Assembly: GCA_963812255.1 (NCBI GenBank)
Contig: CAWEUM010000005.1
Coordinates: forward strand, 310,001-374,000
Direction: 5' to 3'
DNA from: DATJGR01 sp963812255
GTDB lineage: Bacteria; Pseudomonadota; Gammaproteobacteria; Pseudomonadales; Azotimanducaceae
Length of the DNA: 64,000 nucleotides
Positions 25,209 to 34,690 of this stretch are shown here, one piece after another. The notes under the pieces were generated by a model. It made no database searches. It saw only the letters and a program-made list of their open reading frames with translations, and was not told the DNA's origin. The stretch's first letter is position 1, and each line of letters starts with the position of its first letter. Made by a program: the position numbers and the translations under genes.

Positions 25209-28200
25209 ATGGCCATACGCCGCATCCTCGTCGCGAATCGCGGCGAAATTGCCATTCGCATCATCCGTGCCGCCGAAGAACTCGGCATCATGTCGACCGC
25301 AGTGTATGCCGCCGACGATTCACGCTGTCTGCATGTAACGCGCGCCGACGACGCCATCGCGCTCGCCGGCCGTGGTGTCGCCGCGTATCTCGATATCGAT
25401 GCGCTGGTCGCGGCCGCACGCGAACACGACTGCGACGCGGTGCATCCCGGCTACGGTTTCCTCGCCGAAAACGCGCGTTTCGCAACCGCGCTCGAACAGG
25501 CCGGCGTCACGTTCATCGGCCCGGCTCCGGCGACACTCGAGCTGTTCGGCGACAAACTGCGCGCGCGCGAATTCGCCAGGCAATGTGGCGTCGCGGTCCC
25601 GATGGGAACGCCGGCCGCAATCGACATGGCCACCGCGCGCGACTTCCTCGAGTCCCTCGACGGCGGCGCAATGATCATCAAAGCGGTCGCCGGCGGCGGC
25701 GGTCGGGGCATGCGCGTCGTCGCCTCCGCGAGCGAACTCGAAGATGCGCTCACGCGCTGTGCATCGGAGGCGCTGGCCGCGTTTGGCGACGCACGGCTGT
25801 ATGCAGAGGAGTTGCTCAGCGACGCCCGTCACATCGAAGTACAGATCATCGGCGACAGCGTGCAGGTGAGCCATCTATGGGAGCGCGAATGCACTCTGCA
25901 GCGGCGCCATCAGAAGCTGATCGAAATGGCGCCGAGTCCCACACTCTCCGACGCACAGCGTGCCTCCATCATCGACGCGGCGCTACGCGTGGCGGACGCG
26001 GCGCACTACCGCAATCTCGGTACGCTCGAGTTTCTGATCGCCGACGCAACCCGCCGCGACCCTCGCGTGGTGTTCATGGAGGCAAACCCGCGTTTGCAGG
26101 TCGAACACACGGTCACCGAAGAAATCACCGGTGTCGATCTCGTCAAGACGCAGATCCGCATCGCCGCGGGCGCAACGCTCGCAGACCTTCGACTGACCCG
26201 AGACGAGGTGCCGGCCCCGCGCGGCTATGCACTACAGGCACGCGTAAACATGGAGACGATGACCGAGGCCGGCGACGCGCGGCCGGCCGGTGGCACGCTG
26301 ACTACGTTCGCGCCGCCGAGCGGACCCGGCGTGCGCGTCGACACGTTCGGCTATGCCGGCTACACCGCAAGCAGCAGCTACGACTCGCTGCTCGCCAAGG
26401 TCATCGTTCACAGCCCGTCCAACGACTTCTCAGAGGTGCTCACGCGGGCACGCCGGGTGCTGCGCGAGTTCGCCATTGCCGGCGTTGCGACCAACATCGG
26501 CTTCCTCCGCGCGGTGCTCGGCCATCCCGATGTCGTGGCCAATCGCATATCGACGCGCTTTGTGGAACGTCACGTTGCAGCACTCACGCGCACCGCCATG
26601 GAGCTACCGCAACGTGCGTTGCCCAGCGCCGACGGGCGAGCAACCGCAGCGCTGGCCGGCGTGCGGATCGACACGCGCGATCCACTCGCGGTGCTCGCGC
26701 ACGGCAAGTCCGAGCGGGCCGTGACCGAGGCGCCGATCGATGATGCGACGGTACCCGACGGCAGCATCGCGCTACGGGCGCCGCTGCAAGGTACCGTAAT
26801 CGCGGTCGGCGTCGCGACCGGAGACACCGTGCGCCGCGGCCAGCAGGTGCTCGTGATGGAAGCGATGAAGATGGAGCACGTGATCAGTGCGCCATCCGGC
26901 GGCATCGTGCAGTCGTTGGCGGTGTCGACCGGCGACGCGGTATTCGAAGGCGGGCTGCTCGCGGTGTTGACGGAAGGCGACACGACCGACGACGCGGAGG
27001 CCAGCGCCGAAACCGTCGATCTGGACGTAATCCGTCCCGACCTCGCCGAAGCGCTGGATCGTCACGCGATCGGTCTCGATGCGCGCCGGCCCGATGCGGT
27101 CGCGCGGCGGCGCAAGACCCACCAGCGCACGACACGCGAAAACATCGACGATCTCGTCGATGCCGGATCGTTCATCGAATACGGTCCGCTGGTGGTCGCG
27201 GCACAACGTCGGCGTCGCTCGATCGCCGATCTGATAGAGAAGACCCCGGCCGACGGGATGGTCGCCGGTATCGGCGGCGTCAACGGCGCGCTGTTCGACG
27301 AGACGCGGGCGCGCTGCGCCGTGTTGTCGTACGACTACACGGTGCTCGCCGGTACACAGGGCGCGCAGAACCACCGCAAGAAGGACCGGCTGTTCGAGAT
27401 CGCCGAGCATTCGCGACTACCGGTGGTGTTTTTCACCGAAGGCGGCGGCGGTCGTCCTGGCGACACCGACGGACTCGGCGTCGCCGGGCTCGACTGTCTG
27501 GCGTTTCAATATTTCGGCGAACTGTCCGGTCTGGTGCCGTTGATCGGCATTACGTCGGGACGCTGCTTTGCCGGCAATGCGGTGTTGCTCGGTTGCTGCG
27601 ACGTGGTGATCGCGACACAGGGATCCAACATCGGCGTCGGCGGTCCGGCGATGATCGAAGGCGGTGGCCTCGGCGTGTTCCGTCCCGAGGACGTCGGGCC
27701 GATGAACGTCCAGGTACCGAACGGGGTGGTCGATATTCCGGTGCAGGACGAAGCCGAGGCAGTCGCGGTGGCAAAGCGATATCTAAGCTACTTCCAGGGC
27801 GCGGTTCGCGATTGGAACTGTGCCGACCAGCGCCTGCTGCGCGCGGCCATCCCGGAGAATCGTCTGCGCATCTACGATGTGCGTCGCGTCATCGAGACCC
27901 TCGCCGACACCGATTCGATGCTCGAAATCCGCCGCGCGTTCGGCATCGGTATCGTCACCGCATTCATCCGTATCGAGGGCCGACCGATCGGCGTCATCGC
28001 AAACAATCCAACCCACCTTGCCGGTGCGATCGACAGCCCCGGCGCCGACAAGGCCGCGCGCTTCATGCAGCTTTGCGACGCATTCGACATCCCACTGCTA
28101 TTCCTGTGCGATTGCCCCGGTATCATGGTCGGGCCCGAAATCGAGAAGACCGCATTGGTGCGCCACGCATCGCGCATGTTCGTCACCGGCGCCAGCATCA

Positions 28201-28586
28201 CGGTGCCGTTCTTCACGATCGTACTGCGCAAATCGTACGGCCTGGGTGCGCAAGCGATGGCAGGCGGTAGCTTCAAGGCACCGTTCTTCGCGGTGTCGTG
28301 GCCAACGGGCGAGTTCGGGGGCATGGGCCTCGAGGGCGCGGTGAAGCTCGGTTATCGCAACGAACTCGCGGCGATCGAAGATCCCGACGAGCGCACAAAG
28401 GCGTACGAAGAAATGGTCGCGCGAAGCTACGAACGCGGCAAAGGCGTCAATGTCGCCTCGCACTTTGAGATCGACGACGTCATCGATCCGATGGAGTCGC
28501 GCCGTTGGATAATCGCCGGCCTGAAGGCCTCGCCGCCTCCAGCAGTTCGCACCGGCAAGAAGCGGCCGTGTGTCGACACGTGGTAA
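25209..28586 (+). CDS. Single-chain biotin-dependent acyl-CoA carboxylase (BC-BCCP-CT fusion)
   Basis: Multidomain enzyme of 1,125 residues. Residues 1-450 are biotin carboxylase (ILVANRGEIAIRIIRAAEELG at the start, then HPGYGFLAEN, GGGGRGMRVV, EANPRLQVEHTVTEE). Residues about 525-600 are the biotin carrier domain with the biotinyl lysine K554 in EAMKMEH. Residues about 630-1,125 form a carboxyltransferase domain, with GGGGRPGDTDG, GGPAMIEGGGLGV and GGSFKAPFFA. One protein with this order resembles the long-chain acyl-CoA carboxylase (LCC) type, which forms hexamers. The start ATG 25209 gives the family N-terminus MAIRRILVANRGE. It carboxylates an acyl-CoA with bicarbonate and ATP; substrate length cannot be read from sequence. 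Confidence 0.93.
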   Translation: MAIRRILVANRGEIAIRIIRAAEELGIMSTAVYAADDSRCLHVTRADDAIALAGRGVAAYLDIDALVAAAREHDCDAVHPGYGFLAENARFATALEQAGVTFIGPAPATLELFGDKLRAREFARQCGVAVPMGTPAAIDMATARDFLESLDGGAMIIKAVAGGGGRGMRVVASASELEDALTRCASEALAAFGDARLYAEELLSDARHIEVQIIGDSVQVSHLWERECTLQRRHQKLIEMAPSPTLSDAQRASIIDAALRVADAAHYRNLGTLEFLIADATRRDPRVVFMEANPRLQVEHTVTEEITGVDLVKTQIRIAAGATLADLRLTRDEVPAPRGYALQARVNMETMTEAGDARPAGGTLTTFAPPSGPGVRVDTFGYAGYTASSSYDSLLAKVIVHSPSNDFSEVLTRARRVLREFAIAGVATNIGFLRAVLGHPDVVANRISTRFVERHVAALTRTAMELPQRALPSADGRATAALAGVRIDTRDPLAVLAHGKSERAVTEAPIDDATVPDGSIALRAPLQGTVIAVGVATGDTVRRGQQVLVMEAMKMEHVISAPSGGIVQSLAVSTGDAVFEGGLLAVLTEGDTTDDAEASAETVDLDVIRPDLAEALDRHAIGLDARRPDAVARRRKTHQRTTRENIDDLVDAGSFIEYGPLVVAAQRRRRSIADLIEKTPADGMVAGIGGVNGALFDETRARCAVLSYDYTVLAGTQGAQNHRKKDRLFEIAEHSRLPVVFFTEGGGGRPGDTDGLGVAGLDCLAFQYFGELSGLVPLIGITSGRCFAGNAVLLGCCDVVIATQGSNIGVGGPAMIEGGGLGVFRPEDVGPMNVQVPNGVVDIPVQDEAEAVAVAKRYLSYFQGAVRDWNCADQRLLRAAIPENRLRIYDVRRVIETLADTDSMLEIRRAFGIGIVTAFIRIEGRPIGVIANNPTHLAGAIDSPGADKAARFMQLCDAFDIPLLFLCDCPGIMVGPEIEKTALVRHASRMFVTGASITVPFFTIVLRKSYGLGAQAMAGGSFKAPFFAVSWPTGEFGGMGLEGAVKLGYRNELAAIEDPDERTKAYEEMVARSYERGKGVNVASHFEIDDVIDPMESRRWIIAGLKASPPPAVRTGKKRPCVDTW

Positions 28587-28608
28587 ATCGGCGAACCACC
28601 GCCATCCG

Positions 28609-29427
28609 CTAGCTACCTCGGAACAACCGCTCGGTCGCCTCGTCGGCCGGGAACAAACTTTCAATACGCAGTTCGTCGGCCGTGACGTCCTGCGCCGTGC
28701 CAAACGTTGCGATAACCGTGAACAGCGACACGCGCACGCCGTTCTTTTCGATCTCGAGCGGCAACACGGGGACCAGCGCCGCGTCCTCCAGCGGCCAGGA
28801 GACGTCGATGTCCTGATACGGAACGAGCTCCGCCAACACCCGCTTCATCTCTTGCCCACCCAAACTCTCGGCTTCGCGCTGCGCTCTCTGCCACAACAGC
28901 GGTGCAACCGTCTTCCAATTGGTCACAAACGGTCTGATGCCCTCCGGATGAAAGAACAGCCGCATCAGGTTTCGCTGTACACCGCCAACGTGCGTCCACA
29001 GGTCTGCGCCGAACATCGCTGTCAGCGAGTCGAACGGAGCGTTCGACATCCGAATATTCCAGCCTCGGTCGATCGCGACCGCGGGGAACGGCGCATGATT
29101 GGTCAGCATCATGCGCACGGCCGCCATCACCTGGCTCATTTGCGGATCCTCGAGCGGACGCGTCTTGAACACCGGCGCGAAGCCGGCGGCGTTGAGCCAG
29201 TCATTGCGTTCACGCAACGGAACCTCAAGCGTTTCGCTCAGCTGCAAGATCATGCCGCGGCTCGGTTTGGCGCGGCCCGATTCCAGAAAGCTGACGTGGC
29301 GTTGCGACACACCGGATGTCAGCGCGAGTTCGAGCTGCGACAGACGGCGCTTATGGCGCCATGTTTTCAACAGAAACGGAAATCCGCCATCCCGGTCCGG
29401 ATCTCGTTTCAACATCGATTGCGCCAC
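28609..29427 (-). CDS. XRE-family HTH regulator with MmyB-like ligand-binding domain
   Basis: Regulator of 272 residues (GTG 29427; ATG 29415 is an alternative). The N-terminal Cro/C1-type HTH, residues about 18-75, has RRLSQLELALTSGVSQRHVSFLESGRAKPSRGMILQL words. The C-terminal two thirds fit the MmyB-like domain (for example GWNIRMSNAPFDSLTAMFG, NLMRLFFHPEGIRPF), which binds small ligands such as fatty acids in some members. It converges with the acyl-CoA carboxylase gene, 22 bases apart, so a regulatory link to that enzyme is possible but unproven. Confidence 0.88.
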   Translation of the reverse strand: MAQSMLKRDPDRDGGFPFLLKTWRHKRRLSQLELALTSGVSQRHVSFLESGRAKPSRGMILQLSETLEVPLRERNDWLNAAGFAPVFKTRPLEDPQMSQVMAAVRMMLTNHAPFPAVAIDRGWNIRMSNAPFDSLTAMFGADLWTHVGGVQRNLMRLFFHPEGIRPFVTNWKTVAPLLWQRAQREAESLGGQEMKRVLAELVPYQDIDVSWPLEDAALVPVLPLEIEKNGVRVSLFTVIATFGTAQDVTADELRIESLFPADEATERLFRGS

Positions 29428-29555
29428 CCGCGGTCTCCCGGCTCGAACGGATTCCGAATTATCCCGTACGCCGCGCGACGCTCCAATGACCTGCGAGGTA
29501 ATTGCCGAGTGTTCGGCGCGGCATCAAGCTGCGGCCACATTCAGTGAAGGAGATC

Positions 29556-29873
29556 ATGATGTCCGCCCGCTTGATGGTACTTGTCACGGTGGTCGTTGGC
29601 TTTGGTGCGTTGACGATGCTTGCGCTGCTGGATGTCGGCTATTTCGGCATCATCGAACCGCACTTTCTCAGCTGGGGCGAGGCGCAGGTGTTTGTGGATC
29701 TGGTGATCCTGGCGGTGCTCGCGTGCGTATGGATGGTGGGCGACGCGCGCGAACGCGGCCTATCGGCCTGGCCGTTCATCGTCCTCACGTTGATAGCCGG
29801 CTCATTTGGTCCGTTGCTGTACCTGGTGGTGCGCGAAATGCGCACGACGGCGAGGCGCGCAGCGTCAGCCTAG
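29556..29873 (+). CDS. DUF2834-like small membrane protein
   Basis: Membrane protein of 105 residues. ATG ATG at 29556/29559 follows AAGGAGAT, a good ribosome binding site. Three hydrophobic segments are visible: RLMVLVTVVVGFGALTMLAL, QVFVDLVILAVLACVWMVG, and WPFIVLTLIAGSFGPLLYLVV. The words GDARERGLSAW and LVVREMR fit DUF2834. The 3' end overlaps the MauG-like gene by four bases in convergent orientation. Function unknown. Confidence 0.75.
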   Translation: MMSARLMVLVTVVVGFGALTMLALLDVGYFGIIEPHFLSWGEAQVFVDLVILAVLACVWMVGDARERGLSAWPFIVLTLIAGSFGPLLYLVVREMRTTARRAASA

Positions 29874-30958
29874 CGCTGGCCGGCGACGTAACGCGAATCG
29901 GTCAGGCTGCGCAGGAACTCAACGAGGTCGCTCTTTTCCTGCGGGTTCAGGCCAAGCGGCCCAATCTCTTTGCGCTTGAATGGATTGGCCCGGCCATCGC
30001 CCGCATCGGGGCCACGATCTAGGACACGGCCACCGGCGTCGTAGAACTCGACGACGCCTTCCAAGGTGGCGATGCTGCCGTCGTGCATGTACGGGGCCGT
30101 CACCGCGACGTTGCGCAACGTCGGCGCGCGGAAGGCGCCCATGTCATTCGCGCGTCTGGTATGCGCTTCGAGCCCCGGGTCGGGGTAGCGCCCAGTGCCG
30201 CCAATGTTGTACAGCCCGGTGTTGTGAAACACCGGCGGCGGAGAGGTAACACCCGCCTGCCGCACGGGGCCGGACAGGTTGAAGCTCGCATGACACAACG
30301 CACAGTGCGTTCGATCCGAGAAGAACAGCCGCATCCCGCGCCTCGCCTCGGTCGTCAACGAATCTTCGCCCCAGTACAAATATCGATCGAACGCGGAGTC
30401 CGCCGAAATCAAGCTGCGCACATAACTGGCAATGGCCTTGACGACCTGCTCGAGTGTGAGTTGCGCGTCGGTTCCGGGATACGCAGCATGCCTCAGCAAC
30501 TCAATCGGAGGATCGGCACTCAACTGCAGCAGGCGCTGCGACAACACCTGATCGAGACCGAGTTCGACAGGGGCCCGGTTGAACATCGGTACACGGATCT
30601 GCGTCTCCAACGTCGTGACCGAGGGGTTGGCCCATCCGAAGCTGGCGGCATAGGCAACATTGATCAAGGTCGGAGTGTTGCGTGGGTGGTGCTCTCCCGT
30701 TGCGCCAATCGCGGTGACCTTGCCATCGGTGAACGCCTGCGCCGGGTCGTGGCAGCTCGCGCAACTGTACGTTCCCGTCAGTGACAAACGTCGATCGGAG
30801 AACAGCCGTTCCCCGAACGCGACTTTCGCCGCGCTCATCGGATTGTCGGCGGGCACCATTGGCGCACGCAATCCGGGCGGCAATCGCCAGTGATATGCAT
30901 CAGCGAACGCAGTGCTCCCGCTTGCGATCGCCCATCCCAGCAGAATCGCTCGTATCAA
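29870..30958 (-). CDS. Diheme cytochrome c peroxidase/MauG family protein
   Basis: Predicted periplasmic diheme protein of 362 residues from TTG 30958, with a signal peptide (AILLGWAIASGSTAFADA). Two CxxCH heme motifs are present: CASCH (residues 66-70) and CALCH (219-223), with the usual GERLFSDRRLS and TPTLINVAYAASFGWANP words and a late methionine ligand candidate in APYMHDGSIATLEGVVEFYDAGG. It belongs to the CcpA/MauG group, which reduces peroxide or modifies proteins or small molecules. It follows the TPR gene with 52 bases between. Confidence 0.92.
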   Translation of the reverse strand: MIRAILLGWAIASGSTAFADAYHWRLPPGLRAPMVPADNPMSAAKVAFGERLFSDRRLSLTGTYSCASCHDPAQAFTDGKVTAIGATGEHHPRNTPTLINVAYAASFGWANPSVTTLETQIRVPMFNRAPVELGLDQVLSQRLLQLSADPPIELLRHAAYPGTDAQLTLEQVVKAIASYVRSLISADSAFDRYLYWGEDSLTTEARRGMRLFFSDRTHCALCHASFNLSGPVRQAGVTSPPPVFHNTGLYNIGGTGRYPDPGLEAHTRRANDMGAFRAPTLRNVAVTAPYMHDGSIATLEGVVEFYDAGGRVLDRGPDAGDGRANPFKRKEIGPLGLNPQEKSDLVEFLRSLTDSRYVAGQR

Positions 30959-31010
30959 CGGGTTCGGCGATTCTTCAATTCAACCCGGGCCGACTCGATT
31001 CACGCCCCGC

Positions 31011-31706
31011 TCAGTTCCACGGGTGAACGTTGTTCGTCGACAACGACACGGTACTGGCCGCCACCGCTTTGCGGTCGATCACCCACTCGCTGAATGCCTT
31101 CGCGTCCACGGTCGCGTCTTCCCGGTGCGTTTGCAGCCATGCATCCATCGCACGCATCAAGGCAGCCGCCTGATCCTGGTCACCGCGCACCAGTTCGAGA
31201 TACGAATCCTTCACCTGCTGGAACATCGACAATGCCAGATACGCCTCGGCCCGATATTCGATGGCTGGTGAGAAGTTCGGTTTGACCAGCAGAGCCGCAT
31301 CGTACGCCTTGACCGCGGCTTCGTAGTCGCCGACTTTGCGATACGCATAGCCCAGTTCGTTCATGGCCTGATACGCGCCCGTGTCATAGCCGATCGCCCT
31401 ACGATAGTCTTCGATCGCACTTTCATACTGCGACTTCGCTTTCTTGAGTTGCTTGTCGCGGTCCTCGTCGTTCTTCGCCGTTGCCGCCTTGTCCTCGTAG
31501 TCCTGTGCACGTCGCTTGTGTTTGAGGCCGGCGTTGTAACGCTTCACCGCCATCTGCTGCGGCGTCATTCGCTGCGCCTGTGACGTACCGCCGCCGTAAT
31601 CGCCTCCGGGCATCGAACCGCTCGCCGAGCCCTGCACGAGCGGCCCCGACAGAACCAGCACACCGCTCAGCGCGCCGATCATCGTCAATCGTCTTCTCAT
31701 GTTCAT
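31011..31706 (-). CDS. Exported TPR-repeat protein
   Basis: Secreted or periplasmic protein of 231 residues from ATG 31706 (preceded by GGGAGCAAACC). It has a signal peptide (LTMIGALSGVLVLSGPLVQGSAS), then a charged helix region (KHKRRAQDYEDKAATAKNDEDRDKQ), and at least two TPR units, about residues 105-175 (YQAMNELGYAYRKVGDYEAAVKAYDAAL and NFSPAIEYRAEAYLALSMFQQV). It probably serves as a scaffold. It is upstream of the MauG-like gene and downstream of the Nudix gene on the same strand. Confidence 0.85.
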   Translation of the reverse strand: MNMRRRLTMIGALSGVLVLSGPLVQGSASGSMPGGDYGGGTSQAQRMTPQQMAVKRYNAGLKHKRRAQDYEDKAATAKNDEDRDKQLKKAKSQYESAIEDYRRAIGYDTGAYQAMNELGYAYRKVGDYEAAVKAYDAALLVKPNFSPAIEYRAEAYLALSMFQQVKDSYLELVRGDQDQAAALMRAMDAWLQTHREDATVDAKAFSEWVIDRKAVAASTVSLSTNNVHPWN

Positions 31707-31749
31707 GGTTTGCTCCCGTTCAACCTTTGCTGTCCGCAGGCAGCGCCGT

Positions 31750-32532
31750 TCAGCCCTCACTATCGAGCTGGGCCGCGGACAGCACCGGTCGATAGGTTGG
31801 GAACTCCCGTTCGGTCTGCATCAGATCGTGCAGTGCCTGCATGGTTCCGAACGCCGCCAGCGTTTCCAGTTGGCGGCGGGTCACTGACATCAGGCCGAAT
31901 TCGCCGCGGTCGTTGCGCGTCAAAGCGTCGGCCGGGCTGACCCAAAGCGAATCGACGGTTTCGTATTCGTCGTGTCGGCCGCGCTGTTTGGCCGGCGCCT
32001 CTGCTATGAAAAAACGGGTATCGAAGCGCCGCGGCCGCCCTTCCGGCGTGATCCAGCGATTCAGGAAATGCATGCGGTCGATTGCCAGAATCAGGCCCTC
32101 AGCGGTGCAGATCTCGTGCAAAGACACATTACCCTCATGCAATGCATGACGGTACGCGTCGAAGCGCCGACCGACGGCATCGTCGTGCAGGTCGAGCAGC
32201 GCGCCGTCGCGGTGGTACGCGAGCAGTACGCCCGCCTCTTCGAAGCTCTCGCGAATGCCGGCAATCCAGAAGCCCCGCCACTCCATACCGAGTGCGCGCT
32301 GTTGCGGCGCTTGACGATAGTCCGGACCACGCCGGATCGCGTCGTAGACGTGCAGATGATCGTCGCCGTCGACGCGCCCGCCGGGGAACACGTACATGCC
32401 GCCGGCGAACGCCGCACGCGCGGTGCGCCGCAACATCAGAATCTCGAAGCCGGGGTCGGTATCGCGCGCGAGGATCACGCTGGCTGCGGGCCGGATGGGT
32501 TGAATGGGTCCCGTCGCTCGACCATTGCCCAC
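31750..32532 (-). CDS. Nudix hydrolase (NUDT19-like)
   Basis: Nudix hydrolase of 260 residues from GTG 32532. The Nudix signature is seen as GGxxxx...GIRESFEEAGVLL: GGMYVFPGGRVD opens the domain and RESFEEAG is the catalytic helix. The insertion between them is longer than the classical 23-residue box, as in NUDT7/NUDT19-like CoA diphosphatases. Hydrolysis of a CoA-type or nucleotide diphosphate is likely, but not shown. It is divergent from the acetoin dehydrogenase-type operon with 117 bases between. Confidence 0.88.
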   Translation of the reverse strand: MGNGRATGPIQPIRPAASVILARDTDPGFEILMLRRTARAAFAGGMYVFPGGRVDGDDHLHVYDAIRRGPDYRQAPQQRALGMEWRGFWIAGIRESFEEAGVLLAYHRDGALLDLHDDAVGRRFDAYRHALHEGNVSLHEICTAEGLILAIDRMHFLNRWITPEGRPRRFDTRFFIAEAPAKQRGRHDEYETVDSLWVSPADALTRNDRGEFGLMSVTRRQLETLAAFGTMQALHDLMQTEREFPTYRPVLSAAQLDSEG

Positions 32533-32649
32533 GCTGATCTCTCATCCACTAAAGTTCATTCGCGCCGCAGCGTAGCGCGAACGGTGGCGCCTGGCCAACG
32601 ACCCGCATAAGATTGCGGCCCCGAACCAAAACAATCAGGAGAGACGGTT

Positions 32650-33630
32650 TTGGCGAAACAGCCCAGCAACAAAGTCCTGCTCGACATCCACCGCCGCATG
32701 GTTCGCATCCGTGTATTCGAAGAAGAAGCCGGCAAGCTGATGGAGGCCGGCAAGATTCCGGGCGCGCTGCACCTGTATGTCGGCCAGGAAGCGGTTGCAG
32801 CCGGCGTGATGGTACATCTGACCAGCGACGATCAGATCACCAGCACGCACCGCGGTCACGGTCATCTGATTGCCAAGGGCGGTGAATTCGATCGGATGTT
32901 CGCGGAGTTGTACGGTCGCGCCACCGGCTATTGCAAAGGCAAAGGTGGCAGCATGCACATCTGCAACATGGAACTCGGCATGCTCGGCGCCAACGGCATC
33001 GTCGGCGGCGGGCCACCGATTGCAATGGGCGCGGCGTTTTCGCAGAAATTTCGCAAGACCAAGAATGTTGCCGTCGCATTCTTTGGTGACGGCGCATCGA
33101 ATGAAGGCTCGTTTCACGAAGCGGCGAACATGGCGGCGCTGTACAAACTGCCGGCGGTTCTGGTTTGCGAAAACAACGGTTACGGCGAATACACGCCGCA
33201 GGCAAATCACCAGGCAATAGTCGATGTTGCCGACCGCGCGGCCGGCTACGGCATGCCCGGCGTCGTCGTCGATGGCATGGACGCGATGGCCGTTTACGAA
33301 GCCGCCGGCGAAGCCATTGAACGGGCGCGCAAAGGGGCGGGACCGACACTGCTCGAATGCAAGACCTATCGTTTCTACGATCACGTCGGTGTGCGCGGCA
33401 TGGGTCTGACCTACCGCACTGACGACGAGGTGTTGCAGTGGCAGAAGCGCGACCCGATCACGCTGTTCGAGGCGCGTCTCGCCGAACACGGCGTCCTGAG
33501 CACGAAGAAGGCCGCGGCCGTGCACGACGAGGTGCAAGAACAGGTGAAGGCCGGTATCGCGTTCGCCGAACAGAGTCCGTTTCCGGACCCGGCGAGCCTG
33601 CTCGACGACGTCTACGCCACCGCATCTTAA
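32650..33630 (+). CDS. acoA: Acetoin/pyruvate dehydrogenase-type E1 component, alpha subunit
   Basis: Thiamine-diphosphate-dependent E1 alpha subunit of 326 residues. GDGASNEGSFHEAANMAAL is the TPP motif (GDG...N), with CENNGYGEYT following and an early HLYVGQEAVAAGV and THRGHGH. The start is TTG 32650, preceded by CAGGAGAGACGG, giving MAKQPSN. The gene begins a five-gene operon with E1 beta, AcoX, E2 and E3. The acetoin label rests on the AcoX neighbour. A generic pyruvate or branched-chain 2-oxoacid dehydrogenase cannot be ruled out from this subunit alone. Confidence 0.88.
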   Translation: MAKQPSNKVLLDIHRRMVRIRVFEEEAGKLMEAGKIPGALHLYVGQEAVAAGVMVHLTSDDQITSTHRGHGHLIAKGGEFDRMFAELYGRATGYCKGKGGSMHICNMELGMLGANGIVGGGPPIAMGAAFSQKFRKTKNVAVAFFGDGASNEGSFHEAANMAALYKLPAVLVCENNGYGEYTPQANHQAIVDVADRAAGYGMPGVVVDGMDAMAVYEAAGEAIERARKGAGPTLLECKTYRFYDHVGVRGMGLTYRTDDEVLQWQKRDPITLFEARLAEHGVLSTKKAAAVHDEVQEQVKAGIAFAEQSPFPDPASLLDDVYATAS

Positions 33631-33640
33631 GGAATCCGAC

Positions 33641-34663
33641 ATGGGTCAAGCACAAGCCAAATCATCACAAACGGCGGCCACCGAAGCTCGCAAACTGCCA
33701 TACGTATCGGCGATCACCGAAGGTGTGCGCGAAGTGCTGCTCGAACAGGACACCGCGTTCGTTGCCGGCGAGGACGTCGGCCAGGCCGGCAGCGTGTACG
33801 GATACTACCGCGGGCTGTTCGACGAATTCGGCGGCGACCGGATCGTCGACACGCCGATCTCAGAGAAAGGCATCATCGGTCTCGGTGTCGGCGCCGCAGC
33901 CACCGGATTGCGACCGATCGTCGACATCATGTTCATGGACTTCCTTGGCGAATGCATGGACGAAGTGGCCAATCAGATGGCGAAGATGCGTTTCATGTTC
34001 GGCGGCAGCGCGACGTTGCCGATCACGGTGCTGACGATGTCCGGTGCGGGCGCGAATCTCGCCGCGCAACACTCGCAGAGCCTGGAAGCTTGGATTGCCC
34101 ATCTGCCCGGCCTGAAGGTGGTGATGCCGGCAACGCCTTACGACGTCAAAGGAACCATCATTGCGGCGGCGCGCGACGACAACCCGGTGTTCGTCGTGAT
34201 GAACAAGATGTCTCTCGGGCTGATGGGCGAAGTCCCGGAAGGTGCGTACGAAGTACCGATCGGCACCGCGAACGTGGTCCGGTCCGGTACCGACTACACC
34301 ATCGTGACCCTCGGCCGCATGCTGCACGAAGCATTGAAAGCCGCAGAGACTCTGAAGGGCCTCGGCATCGACGCCGAAGTCATCGACGCGCGCAGTGTGC
34401 AGCCGTTCGATTCGAAGACCGTCGTCGAATCGGTGCAGAAGACGCATCGCGCGCTGGTGGTCCACGAAGCAGTTCGCTTCGGCGGCTTCGGCGCCGAGAT
34501 CGCAGCGCAGATTCAGGAACTTGCATTCGATTATCTCGACGCACCGGTCGGACGTGTCGGCGCACCGTTCTCGCCGGTGCCGTTCAGCCCTGCACTCGAG
34601 AAGGTCTATGTGCCGAACGCGGATCGGATCGTCGCCGAAGCGCGGCGCCTGATCGGCGTCTGA
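33641..34663 (+). CDS. acoB: Acetoin/pyruvate dehydrogenase-type E1 component, beta subunit
   Basis: E1 beta subunit of 340 residues, 10 bases after the alpha gene. Family words: GEDVGQAGSVYGYYRGLFDEFG, RIVDTPISEKGIIGLGVGAA, AAQHSQSLEAWIAHLPGLKVV and the C-terminal transketolase domain with VIDARSVQPFD. It pairs with E1 alpha as an alpha2beta2 heterotetramer that decarboxylates or cleaves the 2-oxoacid or acetoin and transfers the acyl group to lipoyl-E2. Assigned to the acetoin system because of AcoX. Confidence 0.9.
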   Translation: MGQAQAKSSQTAATEARKLPYVSAITEGVREVLLEQDTAFVAGEDVGQAGSVYGYYRGLFDEFGGDRIVDTPISEKGIIGLGVGAAATGLRPIVDIMFMDFLGECMDEVANQMAKMRFMFGGSATLPITVLTMSGAGANLAAQHSQSLEAWIAHLPGLKVVMPATPYDVKGTIIAAARDDNPVFVVMNKMSLGLMGEVPEGAYEVPIGTANVVRSGTDYTIVTLGRMLHEALKAAETLKGLGIDAEVIDARSVQPFDSKTVVESVQKTHRALVVHEAVRFGGFGAEIAAQIQELAFDYLDAPVGRVGAPFSPVPFSPALEKVYVPNADRIVAEARRLIGV

Positions 34664-34690
34664 CAGGTGGCTGGCGCGGGCCACTAGAGC

